Origin: an uncultured bacterium
GTDB taxonomy: Bacteria; Cyanobacteriota; Vampirovibrionia; Gastranaerophilales; Gastranaerophilaceae
NCBI GenBank assembly: GCA_900553895.1
Contig: USFB01000032.1
Location: 1 to 22,754 of the forward strand
DNA length: 22,754 bases
Direction of reading: 5' to 3'
A program made the position numbers and the translations under genes. Numbering within the stretch: the stretch's first letter is position 1; the number at the start of each line of letters is the position of its first letter. Below, one piece after another: positions 6,512 through 13,967 of the stretch. The notes beneath the pieces are model-generated. The model worked only from the letters and a program-made list of their open reading frames with translations. It made no database searches and was not told the DNA's origin.

Positions 6512-7501
6512 TTAAGCTCGGCTTTGTTGCCACAACCAATCACCAATCGCCAAACCGATTGCACCTGCCCAAGCCCATTTTTTATTGAATGTACTTAATT
6601 TAGAAATTGCTTCGCCACCTTTTTCTGAACCTAGTGAAACGATTGAACTCAATACACTTTTTCCTGCTTTTGCTACTGTTGGAACAGCTACTGCACCCAC
6701 TGCTGCTGCAGCTCCTACTTCTGCAATTTTTTCTGCGGTTGCACCGTATTTTTCCATTCTTTCATGACCGGCTTTATTATCAATCGGTGTTCCAAACATA
6801 TAGTTTAATGCTTGTTCTGAAGTTTTGTCATGGTAATCACTGCCGTGGAAGTTTTTCCAGAAGCCATGCTCAAATGCTGTTTCACCATATTTTTTAATAT
6901 CGCTTCTTAAATCTACTTGTTCACCTTGCTGAGCAGAAATAATTTGACTGTATAAAAGCTCTACAAAGTTTGCAACACTGTCAGAAGGATTAAGTTTGTT
7001 TGAATTTGCTTTAAAATAATCGCTGTATTTTGTATATAGAGTTTGCTTCAATTCATCATAAGTCTGACAAATACCATCTGCATTACCTTTTCTTACCATT
7101 TCTGCTAAGTTAGTAACACATTTATTAACTCCTGCATCTACCATTGCTTTTTCAAAGATTGCTCTATCCTGATCAGTAAAGGCTTGTGTCTGATTTTGCA
7201 ACATTAAATTATGCATTGCACCGGCATGATTAAGTTGATCAACCTCCATTTGCTGATAAGCTTTGTTCATTTGTCCCATAAAAGAAGGATTGTACATTCC
7301 CATCATACCCATTCCTGAATATGGTGAGTAACTTCCCATCATTCCCATAGAACCCATTGCACCCATCATTCCCATTGAACCGTATGGAGAATATGCGCCA
7401 GCCATACCCATCATTGTCGGATCGTAATATGAACTTGTACCGCCAAGTCCTAATGTTCCTAATCCGTTTCCAATTCCTGTTATGCCATAACCGAGTGACA
7501 T
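6512..7501 (-). CDS. Gly/Met-rich protein of unknown function (329 aa)
   Basis: Not recognised. Residues 1-80 are low-complexity, rich in Gly, Met, Ser and Tyr, with repeated units of the kind YSPYxxMGMMG (at least two YSPY and five MGMMG/MGMM words). Residues 80-240 look helical and globular, with many Gln, Asn and Tyr. Near the C-terminus an Ala/Gly/Val stretch (AAAAVGAVAVPTVAKAG) and WAWAGAIGLAIGDWLW are hydrophobic with Gly spacing. They may be membrane-associated hairpins or amphipathic helices. No cleavable signal peptide is evident. Start: AGGAGGT lies 4 nt before ATG, an almost perfect ribosome site. The gene is divergent from the acidic-protein gene across a 280-bp region with two HLR1-like sites. 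It has its own strong terminator. A surface, envelope or self-assembling role would fit the composition but is unproven. Confidence 0.85.
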   Translation of the reverse strand: MSLGYGITGIGNGLGTLGLGGTSSYYDPTMMGMAGAYSPYGSMGMMGAMGSMGMMGSYSPYSGMGMMGMYNPSFMGQMNKAYQQMEVDQLNHAGAMHNLMLQNQTQAFTDQDRAIFEKAMVDAGVNKCVTNLAEMVRKGNADGICQTYDELKQTLYTKYSDYFKANSNKLNPSDSVANFVELLYSQIISAQQGEQVDLRSDIKKYGETAFEHGFWKNFHGSDYHDKTSEQALNYMFGTPIDNKAGHERMEKYGATAEKIAEVGAAAAVGAVAVPTVAKAGKSVLSSIVSLGSEKGGEAISKLSTFNKKWAWAGAIGLAIGDWLWQQSRA

Positions 7502-7578
7502 AATGACCTCCTACTATAAATCTTTGTTTAATTAACCTTTTACCTTACATATAGATAAAGTATTTCTCTTAAAAGAAA

Positions 7579-7607
7579 TTGACATTTTCAGACAGCTTCT
7601 TTACAAT
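7579..7607 (+). promoter_or_regulatory. Plus-strand promoter P1 of the acidic-protein gene
   Basis: Consensus TTGACA (7579-7584), 17-nt spacer, TACAAT (7602-7607; 5 of 6). It would give a leader of roughly 168 nt before the ATG at 7782. Its -10 is overlapped by an HLR1-like repeat, a layout expected for repression. Confidence 0.62.
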
Positions 7608-7617
7608 TTGTTACAAA
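7600..7617 (+). promoter_or_regulatory. HLR1-like direct repeat, copy 1
   Basis: TTTACAATTTGTTACAAA matches the cyanobacterial HLR1 consensus KTTACAWWNNKTTACAWW at every position. HLR1 is the binding site of the OmpR-type response regulator RpaB. It overlaps the -10 of promoter P1. Confidence 0.6.
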
Positions 7618-7690
7618 AGTACAAAATTTCGAGAGGTAGTTAGAGAGAGGCTTATTGGCTAAAAGCTTTTTTTATAGAAAATAATATGAT

Positions 7691-7708
7691 AATGTAACAA
7701 TATGTAAC
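7691..7708 (-). promoter_or_regulatory. HLR1-like direct repeat, copy 2
   Basis: On the minus strand GTTACATATTGTTACATT fits KTTACAWWNNKTTACAWW at every position. On the plus strand it reads as two TGTAACA words 10 bp apart. It is centred about 66 bp upstream of the start predicted from promoter P2, a position usual for activators. Confidence 0.6.
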
Positions 7709-7730
7709 AAAAAATGCAAATTTGCTAAAG

Positions 7731-7759
7731 TTTAGAAAAAATATGCCGATATATATAAT
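7731..7759 (+). promoter_or_regulatory. Plus-strand promoter P2 of the acidic-protein gene
   Basis: TTTAGA (7731-7736; 4 of 6 to TTGACA), 17-nt spacer, perfect TATAAT (7754-7759). The predicted start is near 7766, just ahead of the AAGGA ribosome site at 7771-7775. The weak -35 suits an activated promoter. Confidence 0.5.
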
Positions 7760-7781
7760 GTAGAACTTACAAGGATGGGCA

Positions 7782-9431
7782 ATGAAAAATTTAAAGGGTA
7801 TTACAATTAATGGTGAATGGTTAGGAGATAATGTTGTAATTAATGCCAATTTCAGAGCAATTTGCAATATCGCCCCATTTGTAATGCAAGAATTTGCAAG
7901 ACTTGTAAATTCTATAAATGAGTTAGATAGTGCAGTTGCTATCAATAATTTTTATTTCCCTGATAATAACACTGTAGATATAGAATTCTCTAATGCAAAT
8001 TTTTCAGCTTTAGCTAAGCTATATTTTAACCTTCAACAAGGTTCACCCGTTCTTATAAACAGAAGTTTGACGATTTATACAGATGATGTTCTAAACGATG
8101 AAGATATTATTGACGAAAATGCAAACAAAGAAATCTTTGAAAATATCGATAATAACGATATTCAAAATGAAATAGAAAATACACAAGAACAAGATGAAGC
8201 TCCTCTATCAACAGAAGAACAAAACTTGGAATATTTTGATAATATTGATGAATTTATTGCAGATAATGAAGAAGCTTTACAAAAAGAAGAAGATAATAAG
8301 AACGAAAATAATACAGAGTCTGAAATATCTGAAATAGAAAACGATAATCAAGATGAAACTTTTGATGATGACGTTGAAGATGAAATTATTTCTGAATACG
8401 AAAATGAAGAACAAGGTGAAATTCTAAACGAAGAGGACGCTAAATCAGAAGAAGAGGAGGAAACAGCAGCAGAAGAAGCAGTAGTAGTAGCAGCAGCAGA
8501 AGCAGAAGAAGAAGAAGAAGAAGAAGAAGAAGAAGAAGAAGAAGAAGAAGAACTTCCCTTGGATGATGAAAAACCTATCTTTCAAGAAAAGAGTGAGCTT
8601 AAATCGCTTTCTATAACTTCTGAAAAAGCAGTAATAAATGCCAAAGAGTTTGTTTCTTCTCAAACATCAAATACAGACAAACAGACATCAATAGCACCTC
8701 AATCTCAGAATCATAACAAAGATTGTAACGACAGTTATTTAAATAATTACATGCCAGAACCACAGGAAATTCCACAAACTCCATTGGCAAATAGTAATCC
8801 CGTAAATGATTATGGTAATAATGGTGCAGGAATGAACAGTTCTGCTGCTCAGCTGACTAATTCTGTACAAAATAGCTATTTAGAAAAAGATTGTGAAAAT
8901 GCAGAAGAACAATTTACTTCTACAAAGACTAAAGAACTCTCACATATAGAAGATGACTGTTCAAATTCTGAAAGTGATGAAATCTACGAAAACACACAAG
9001 ATGAATTGTACCCTATTCAAAATGATACGGATTATGAAAATATTTCAGAACCGGAAATGAGCGAAGAGCAAAAAGAAGATATTCAGAATTGTTTATCTGA
9101 TTTTTATGACAAATCACAAAATATTCAGTTTCAAGAAACAAATGAAGATTTTATGACAAACTATTATGAAAAATATTATAATAAATCAATGCAGTCTATG
9201 TTTGATGATATGTTACAAATGCGCGAAGAATTAAATATGTTAAGAAAAGAAAAACTTACTTATGAGGATATATTTGGCAAAAAAGAAAAAATGAAAAACA
9301 ATATTGAAGATACTAATTTTAGAATTTTAGGTAGCAAAGAACATGTGGTAGCTAATATTTTAGATGAAGATTTATTTGTTGCAGGTGATAAATTGTATCG
9401 TTGGGGCGATACGCTTTATCTTGATGAATAA
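7782..9431 (+). CDS. Highly acidic, poly-Glu protein of unknown function (549 aa)
   Basis: Not recognised. Residues 1-105 are a compact, non-acidic domain (starts MKNLKGITINGEWLGDNVVI). Residues 105-460 are dominated by Glu, Asp and Asn and probably disordered. They include an Ala/Val island and 16 consecutive Glu (242-257) encoded only by GAA. Residues 460-549 are again ordered: a helical MQSMFDDMLQMREELNMLRK stretch likely to coil, then a beta-like end (VAGDKLYRWGDTLYLDE). No signal peptide or membrane span is seen, so it is probably cytoplasmic. An ordered-disordered-ordered plan suits a scaffold or linker. The ribosome site AAGGA is 6 nt before ATG. The 3' end overlaps the convergent TPR gene by 16 bp. 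Its two promoters and the HLR1-like sites suggest tight control. Confidence 0.85.
   Translation: MKNLKGITINGEWLGDNVVINANFRAICNIAPFVMQEFARLVNSINELDSAVAINNFYFPDNNTVDIEFSNANFSALAKLYFNLQQGSPVLINRSLTIYTDDVLNDEDIIDENANKEIFENIDNNDIQNEIENTQEQDEAPLSTEEQNLEYFDNIDEFIADNEEALQKEEDNKNENNTESEISEIENDNQDETFDDDVEDEIISEYENEEQGEILNEEDAKSEEEEETAAEEAVVVAAAEAEEEEEEEEEEEEEEEELPLDDEKPIFQEKSELKSLSITSEKAVINAKEFVSSQTSNTDKQTSIAPQSQNHNKDCNDSYLNNYMPEPQEIPQTPLANSNPVNDYGNNGAGMNSSAAQLTNSVQNSYLEKDCENAEEQFTSTKTKELSHIEDDCSNSESDEIYENTQDELYPIQNDTDYENISEPEMSEEQKEDIQNCLSDFYDKSQNIQFQETNEDFMTNYYEKYYNKSMQSMFDDMLQMREELNMLRKEKLTYEDIFGKKEKMKNNIEDTNFRILGSKEHVVANILDEDLFVAGDKLYRWGDTLYLDE
8451..8552 (+). repeat. Compound trinucleotide microsatellite (GCA/GTA/GAA)
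   Basis: An in-frame run of codons differing by single bases (GAA, GCA, GTA), ending in 16 perfect GAA units at 8505-8552. It is in phase with the reading frame, so length changes would alter the Glu tract by whole residues without frameshift. Confidence 0.95.
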
Positions 9432-10741
9432 AGTGTACTTACCGGTATTGAACTTATAAGTGTTTTATATTTTTCATCTTTGTATAAATAAATATCTATA
9501 ACATATTCATTTAATTCTTTTTTTGTAAAAATACTTTTACCCAGTTTTATTTGCTCGGTGTTCGTTTCTCCACCAACTCTTAAAGGTCGTTCTTTGTTTG
9601 CAAAATTCTTAACTGTAATATCACGTACCTTATCTCTTTTTCTCAAAACAAAATCTGCTGACAAGTTTCTTATGTTTTCAGAAGAGTTATTTTTGATTCT
9701 ATATTTAGCTTTCAGTTGATATCTGAACAAGAATTTTCTTACTTTAAATGAATCTAAAATAACGTCAACATCATTTTTATAGACAACTTTTCTATTTACA
9801 AACAAATCAACAGAGTGAATTTTGTATCTTAGATATTTCGCTTTTGTTTTATCTCCTTGAAGTTCTGCAATTGTAGAAGCTTTCATTAAAGCCTTTGTAT
9901 AAACGCCATAATCAATATTTTGTGGTTGTTCTTCTAACAATTTTTCAAAATAATCAACAGATTTAATAGGATCTAAATCGGAGTAAACTATTGCTAATTT
10001 GTATCTTATTTCAAAATTCTTAGGTGCATATTTTTCCGCTTTCTTCAAAAATCTTACCGCATCAGAATTTTGTCCGCTTTTCACCATCACGTTAGCGGTT
10101 TCTATATAAGCGTTTACTATTCTTGTTTTAATAGATTCATCAACAACTTTATCTTTTTTGGCAAATTTATCATAATAATATTTTGCTTGTTCATAACTCT
10201 TTGCAGAGCTTAAAAACTTGCCTTGAGAATAGTATTTATCGCCCATTTCAATATAGGCTCTCGATTTAAATTTTATCAGACTCTTGTTTTGAATATCTCT
10301 AACAGAGTTAATAATATCTTTTGCTTCACCTAATTTGTTTTGGGCTATTAAAGCGGACGCAAGTTTATAATAAGCGTGATAATTTTCGCTTGGTGCTTTT
10401 TCTACTGCAAATTCATAAGCGATTTGAGCATTATAGAAATCATGCGCAGTTTCATATAGTTTTCCTACATGCATGCAAACAGCATATTTTTTACTTCGCA
10501 AATCTCTAGTTAAATCCGATTGCGTAACGACTTGTCTTGCAATAGTTTCATCTATCGTTTGCTGTTCTTCAGCATCTACGTAAAGATTCTTTATCATTTC
10601 GCTTCTGGCATGAAACGAAAGCAAAATTGTTACAAAAAGAGCGAACGCAAATGATATTGCAATCGTTCTCAAATACTCAACAAGTATTTGTTGTTTTGAT
10701 TTTTTGAATTTATTTTTTTTCTTTCCGCTTCTTCTAATCAT
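9416..10741 (-). CDS. Membrane-anchored TPR protein (441 aa)
   Basis: A basic N-terminus (residues 1-20, rich in Lys/Arg) is followed by one hydrophobic segment (about 25-43, TIAISFAFALFVTILLSF), giving an N-in signal anchor. Residues 85-320 form several tetratricopeptide-like helix pairs with recurrent A, Y and KAxxxAP signatures (e.g. FLKKAEKYAPKNFEIRYKLA). Residues 325-441 look beta-rich. TPR proteins act as protein-protein scaffolds; partner and process cannot be told from the sequence. It is probably exposed outside the inner membrane. The ATG lies inside the end of the MgtC-like gene (8-nt overlap, AGGAA ribosome site), so it is translated from the same mRNA. It converges on the acidic-protein gene with a 16-bp overlap. 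Confidence 0.85.
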   Translation of the reverse strand: MIRRSGKKKNKFKKSKQQILVEYLRTIAISFAFALFVTILLSFHARSEMIKNLYVDAEEQQTIDETIARQVVTQSDLTRDLRSKKYAVCMHVGKLYETAHDFYNAQIAYEFAVEKAPSENYHAYYKLASALIAQNKLGEAKDIINSVRDIQNKSLIKFKSRAYIEMGDKYYSQGKFLSSAKSYEQAKYYYDKFAKKDKVVDESIKTRIVNAYIETANVMVKSGQNSDAVRFLKKAEKYAPKNFEIRYKLAIVYSDLDPIKSVDYFEKLLEEQPQNIDYGVYTKALMKASTIAELQGDKTKAKYLRYKIHSVDLFVNRKVVYKNDVDVILDSFKVRKFLFRYQLKAKYRIKNNSSENIRNLSADFVLRKRDKVRDITVKNFANKERPLRVGGETNTEQIKLGKSIFTKKELNEYVIDIYLYKDEKYKTLISSIPVSTLYSSR

Positions 10742-11453
10742 TCAATTCCTGCAATGTTATAGAATCTAAATCCGCTAAAATATTCAATTTATTATAAAGT
10801 TCTTTTGTTACTTTTTTATGACTTACTTCAAATGTAGAAGAAATCTTTGATTTAGCAGGATTTTCTGCCAATTTTTTTGATGTGAAATCAAACATACCTT
10901 CAACTTTTGATGATAGATAATCATGAATCTTTTTAACATCTTCTTCCGCGCAATAAATAATCAGCCTACAACGTTTTGATTGTTTTGAGCTTGATGGTAA
11001 AAATTGTTTTTCAAAAATTCTGATAAGAGTTAAAACAGCAACACTTAAAACTGTAGCAAATATTGCAATTCCATACATGCCGGCACCGCATGCCATGCCG
11101 ATTCCGGCTGCAATCCACAAAGTAGCGGCAGTTGTTAACCCGAAGACCATCGGTCCGTTACGAAGCACAGTCCCTGCACCGATAAAACCAATCCCTGTTA
11201 CAATTTGCGCTGCAACACGCGAAGTATCTCTAATCCCTGTTGCTTGAGTTAATATTACGTTATCACCGCTCGCAAAAGTCGGAAAACCATAAATTGAAAT
11301 TATTGTAAAAATACAAGCACCTAAAGCAACCAAAATATGAGTTCTTAAACCTGCATATTTATTCGTAAGTTCACGTTCTAAGCCTAAACTGAAACCTAAA
11401 ACAAGTGCAATCAATAATCTTATAATAAATTCTAAATTAAATAACGATTCCAT
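10734..11453 (-). CDS. mgtC: MgtC/SapB-family inner-membrane protein
   Basis: 239 aa. The family signatures are present: GLERE (24-28), AGLRTH (34-39), RDTSRVAAQIVTGIGFIGAG (75-94) and a following LTTAATLWIAAGIGMACG. Four or five membrane helices occupy residues 8-146. The C-terminal ~80 residues are soluble and ACT-like, as in long MgtC proteins. The family is linked to magnesium-limited growth and, in pathogens, to intracellular survival and modulation of the F-type ATPase; the exact role here is inferred only at family level. Ribosome site GGGAGAGGG lies about 4 nt before ATG. The gene follows the nucleotidyltransferase by 30 nt and overlaps the TPR gene, in an operon headed by the TerC-like gene, another metal-related membrane protein. 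Confidence 0.93.
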   Translation of the reverse strand: MESLFNLEFIIRLLIALVLGFSLGLERELTNKYAGLRTHILVALGACIFTIISIYGFPTFASGDNVILTQATGIRDTSRVAAQIVTGIGFIGAGTVLRNGPMVFGLTTAATLWIAAGIGMACGAGMYGIAIFATVLSVAVLTLIRIFEKQFLPSSSKQSKRCRLIIYCAEEDVKKIHDYLSSKVEGMFDFTSKKLAENPAKSKISSTFEVSHKKVTKELYNKLNILADLDSITLQELND

Positions 11454-11483
11454 CTACCCTCTCCCTATAAAATATATGATACA

Positions 11484-12350
11484 CTAGACGGCTGAAAAAT
11501 ACAATTTGTTAAGCAATATACTTTCTTGCGGAGTATTATTTGTAGGTTTTTCTTTGCGTAAACGTTCTGCCCATTCAACAATTCGTTTTTCTTGGCGTGT
11601 TAATTCAAACTTGGATAAATCAAACAAACCTAAATATACCATCCAAACATGTTTACAAGGATTTTCATTAATTAAATTTTCGATAGAAATTCTTATATCC
11701 GGAACTTGCTGATTTTCACCCAAAAGTTTATAAATACCTTGCTCCACAAATAAATCAAACGTCTTTTGTTTATTCAAGTTAAAAGTTTCAATAAGTTCTT
11801 TTTTTAATCTATGATAACTTACATCATAATTTATGTTATTCAAATATTCTTCTTGCAAATTTTGAGTTAAATCATCCAATTTAAAACCGAATCTAACACT
11901 AAATTTCAACCCTCTTATGATTCTTGAAGGATCATCTATAAAGCTATTTTTGTGTAATATTCTAAGCAATTTCTTTTCTATGTCGCTTTGTCCATCAAAA
12001 AAATCAATAATTTTATCAGTATCATTTGTGCAACGAGCAAGCGTATTTACCGTAAAATCACGTCTTTTTAAATCTTTTTCTAATGAGCAGCCAATATTAA
12101 AAACCTCAGGCAAGTGTCCTTTTCTCGGATATCGTTCTTCACGCGTAGACGCAATATCTACTTCACCTATATTCTCAACAAAAGCTTTTACCGTACCAAA
12201 TGAAGGGTTTTCCTTTATTACTTGAAAATTATTTTTCGCAAATTCTATAGCATTACCTTGATAACAATAATCAATATCAAAATTTTTAATGCCTAAAATT
12301 TCATCTCTTATATATCCGCCAACGCAGTATAAATTTTTATCTTTAAACAT
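11484..12350 (-). CDS. cca: tRNA nucleotidyltransferase / poly(A) polymerase-type enzyme (class II)
   Basis: 288 aa. Motif A is GGYIRDEILG (11-20) with metal-binding D25 and D27 (DID). A flexible-loop-like EERYPRKGHLPEV follows, then motif B KRRDFTVNTLA (95-105), with DDPSRIIRGLKFSVRFGF (139-156) as motif C. These define class II nucleotidyltransferases that add or repair the 3' CCA of tRNA. Single CCA enzymes are usually near 400 aa; this one has a short C-terminal body. Cyanobacteria and some deep lineages split the work between CC-adding and A-adding enzymes, so it may do only part of the reaction; the sequence alone does not settle this. Its start is 1 nt after the TerC-like stop, so it is translationally linked. 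The tRNA-Gln gene here already encodes CCA, consistent with a repair role for that tRNA. Confidence 0.9.
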   Translation of the reverse strand: MFKDKNLYCVGGYIRDEILGIKNFDIDYCYQGNAIEFAKNNFQVIKENPSFGTVKAFVENIGEVDIASTREERYPRKGHLPEVFNIGCSLEKDLKRRDFTVNTLARCTNDTDKIIDFFDGQSDIEKKLLRILHKNSFIDDPSRIIRGLKFSVRFGFKLDDLTQNLQEEYLNNINYDVSYHRLKKELIETFNLNKQKTFDLFVEQGIYKLLGENQQVPDIRISIENLINENPCKHVWMVYLGLFDLSKFELTRQEKRIVEWAERLRKEKPTNNTPQESILLNKLYFSAV

Positions 12351-12351
12351 T

Positions 12352-13389
12352 CTATTTTTCAGCCTTTTTGTTATGAATTATTGATGAAATAAATGCTGAT
12401 AAAATAAATATCAGCCCCAAAAGTCCGGTTACAACTTCAGGAACTTCATGGAAAGTTGATACAAACATTAATATAGCAAGCGTTCCAATTGCCCAATGCG
12501 CACCGTGTTCAAGATATAAATATTGGTCCAGAGTTTTCTTTTCTACAAGCATTATAGTTAACGAACGTACAAACATAGCACCAATGAACAAGCCTATTGT
12601 AATAATTAAAATGTCCTGACTTAATGCAAATGCGCCTAAAACGCCATCAAGAGAGAATGAAGCGTCTATAAGTTCCAAATATAAAAAACCTACAAGTCCT
12701 GAACATTTAATTGTATCAGCACACAATTTAGCACGTTCTTCCTGTCTTTTTTCCAACCATTCTGCAACCCCGTCAATTACAAGGTATGTAATTATACCTG
12801 AAATGCCGGAGGTTAAAACACTTTGTCTGATTTCAGCAGGAATTTCAAACATTAATAAACCAAGTGCTATTAATGTCACTGTAGTACAAATTCCTCTGAC
12901 TTTTGAAAGTTTTTGGAGTTTATCTTCAAGTGGCTTAATCCAATGCACTTCTTTGTTTTTTTCTGTAAAATAGTCCATAAACAGCATAAGCAAAAACGCA
13001 CCGCCAAATGTAACAATTGGCGCATGAGTTAATTCTAAATAATGTGCATATTCATGAACATCATTCAACGCCATATTTAAAACTGATAATATATTTAGTT
13101 TTGCAAATATTGCAACTACTAAAAGCGGGAATAAAAAACGCATTCCAAAAACAGCAATCAAGATACCCCAAGTGATAAATCTATGACGCCATTTTTCAGA
13201 CATTTTTTCAAGCTTCATAGCGTTTACAACAGCGTTATCAAAAGACAAACTAACTTCCAATATAGCAAGTACAGTCGCTATGAATACACATATCATGCCT
13301 GTTCCGTTATGAACATGCTCCCCCCATAAGTAAGCACAAATCAAACCAAAAATTGTTACTATATATGAACCTAAAAAATAATGAATCAT
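12352..13389 (-). CDS. TerC/DUF475-family integral membrane protein
   Basis: 345 aa, mostly hydrophobic, about eight or nine membrane helices. Two family motifs with charged residues inside the membrane are seen: EVSLSFDNAVVNA (45-57) and ELIDASFSLDGVLGAFA (239-255), the inverted halves typical of the TerC/LysE-like fold. A cytoplasmic charged loop (residues 141-165) separates the halves. Relatives include TerC and Alx, implicated in metal-ion (manganese, calcium) export and tellurite resistance; the substrate here is not known. Ribosome site GGAGGG lies 5 nt before ATG. The gene heads an operon with cca, the MgtC-like gene and the TPR gene, and is divergent from a PadR regulator across a 65-bp gap. 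Confidence 0.9.
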   Translation of the reverse strand: MIHYFLGSYIVTIFGLICAYLWGEHVHNGTGMICVFIATVLAILEVSLSFDNAVVNAMKLEKMSEKWRHRFITWGILIAVFGMRFLFPLLVVAIFAKLNILSVLNMALNDVHEYAHYLELTHAPIVTFGGAFLLMLFMDYFTEKNKEVHWIKPLEDKLQKLSKVRGICTTVTLIALGLLMFEIPAEIRQSVLTSGISGIITYLVIDGVAEWLEKRQEERAKLCADTIKCSGLVGFLYLELIDASFSLDGVLGAFALSQDILIITIGLFIGAMFVRSLTIMLVEKKTLDQYLYLEHGAHWAIGTLAILMFVSTFHEVPEVVTGLLGLIFILSAFISSIIHNKKAEK

Positions 13390-13409
13390 TTAACCCTCCA
13401 TTTTATAAC

Positions 13410-13424
13410 AATTATACAATAATT
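13410..13424. promoter_or_regulatory. terC-operon -10 box within a 15-bp palindrome
   Basis: Minus-strand TATAAT (13416-13411) sits about 22 nt before the TerC-like ATG. It lies inside AATTAT-ACA-ATAATT, a perfect 6+3+6 palindrome. No good -35 is visible. The palindrome may be an operator, for example for the adjacent PadR protein. Confidence 0.45.
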
Positions 13425-13439
13425 ATCTTAAATCTTTCA

Positions 13440-13448
13440 TGCTATAAT
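13440..13448 (+). promoter_or_regulatory. Extended -10 promoter of the PadR gene
   Basis: TGCTATAAT is a perfect extended -10 element. Its last base is 6 nt before the ATG at 13455, so the usual start distance puts +1 at the A of ATG: a leaderless mRNA. No Shine-Dalgarno sequence is present, which agrees. Confidence 0.6.
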
Positions 13449-13454
13449 AACCGT

Positions 13455-13967
13455 ATGATTGAGCTTTTGATTTTATTTGAATTGAACAGGCAAGTTTTAA
13501 CGATGTACGGAATTTCAAAAGAAATCCGCGCAACCTTTGCAGTGCTGACGACACCGAGTTACGGAACTATAAAGCCGGCTCTTATGCGTCTTGAATACGG
13601 CGGTTTTGTAAAAAAACAAAAAACAATGTCAGAAGGCGGACGTCCGTCATGCTATTATTCAATTACAAAAGAAGGTGTTGAAGAATTGAAACGGCTGATT
13701 ATGGCACCGCCTTTGGAAAATCCTATTCAATTTTTTACAACGGCTCGCGTAAAACTGGCATGTTCTGATTGTTTGAATAACGAAGAACAATTAACAATGC
13801 TCAGACAATTAAAAATGAAAGCTGAAAATATTCTGCTTGATACACAAAACATGATGCGAGAAAAAGAACTTTCTTTTTATCCAAAAATGGTTTTTGACAA
13901 TCTGACCTGCGAATACAAAAATTTTATATCATTGTTGGAGGGTTTCGAGCATGCCTGCACTCATTAG
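13455..13967 (+). CDS. PadR-family transcriptional regulator
   Basis: 171 aa from the ATG at 13455. The frame is open upstream to 13353, but the upstream part overlaps the divergent gene and is not PadR-like. The start MIELLILFELNRQVLTMYGI matches the usual PadR beginning (leu-rich helix 1, then L..Y.I). Residues 1-80 form the winged helix, with TPSYGTIKPALMRLEYGGFV as recognition helix and GGRPSCYYSITKEGVEEL as wing. The C-terminal helices dimerise. PadR proteins are commonly repressors of stress and transport genes and often autoregulate. Its position suggests control of its own promoter and perhaps the terC operon. It overlaps the next gene by 17 nt. Confidence 0.88.
   Translation: MIELLILFELNRQVLTMYGISKEIRATFAVLTTPSYGTIKPALMRLEYGGFVKKQKTMSEGGRPSCYYSITKEGVEELKRLIMAPPLENPIQFFTTARVKLACSDCLNNEEQLTMLRQLKMKAENILLDTQNMMREKELSFYPKMVFDNLTCEYKNFISLLEGFEHACTH

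Larger units (their letters stand above)
7502..7781. other. Divergent regulatory region between the two unknown genes
   Basis: A 280-bp gap. It carries an 18-bp near-palindrome (7562-7579, ATTTCTCTT/AAAAGAAAT, 8 of 9 pairs), two plus-strand promoters, two HLR1-like direct repeats and a weak hairpin followed by T residues (AGGCTT 7648-7653 with AAGCTT 7663-7668, then TTTTT). That hairpin could attenuate transcription from the first promoter. The main sites are listed separately. Confidence 0.55.

Noticed and set aside
8445..8663. Minus-strand ORF with a long poly-Phe run
   Set aside because: It is the reverse strand of the GAA tract in the acidic protein; no ribosome site and implausible protein.
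13353..13454. Earlier start for the PadR gene
   Set aside because: The added residues overlap the divergent TerC-like gene, cover both promoters and do not resemble PadR.
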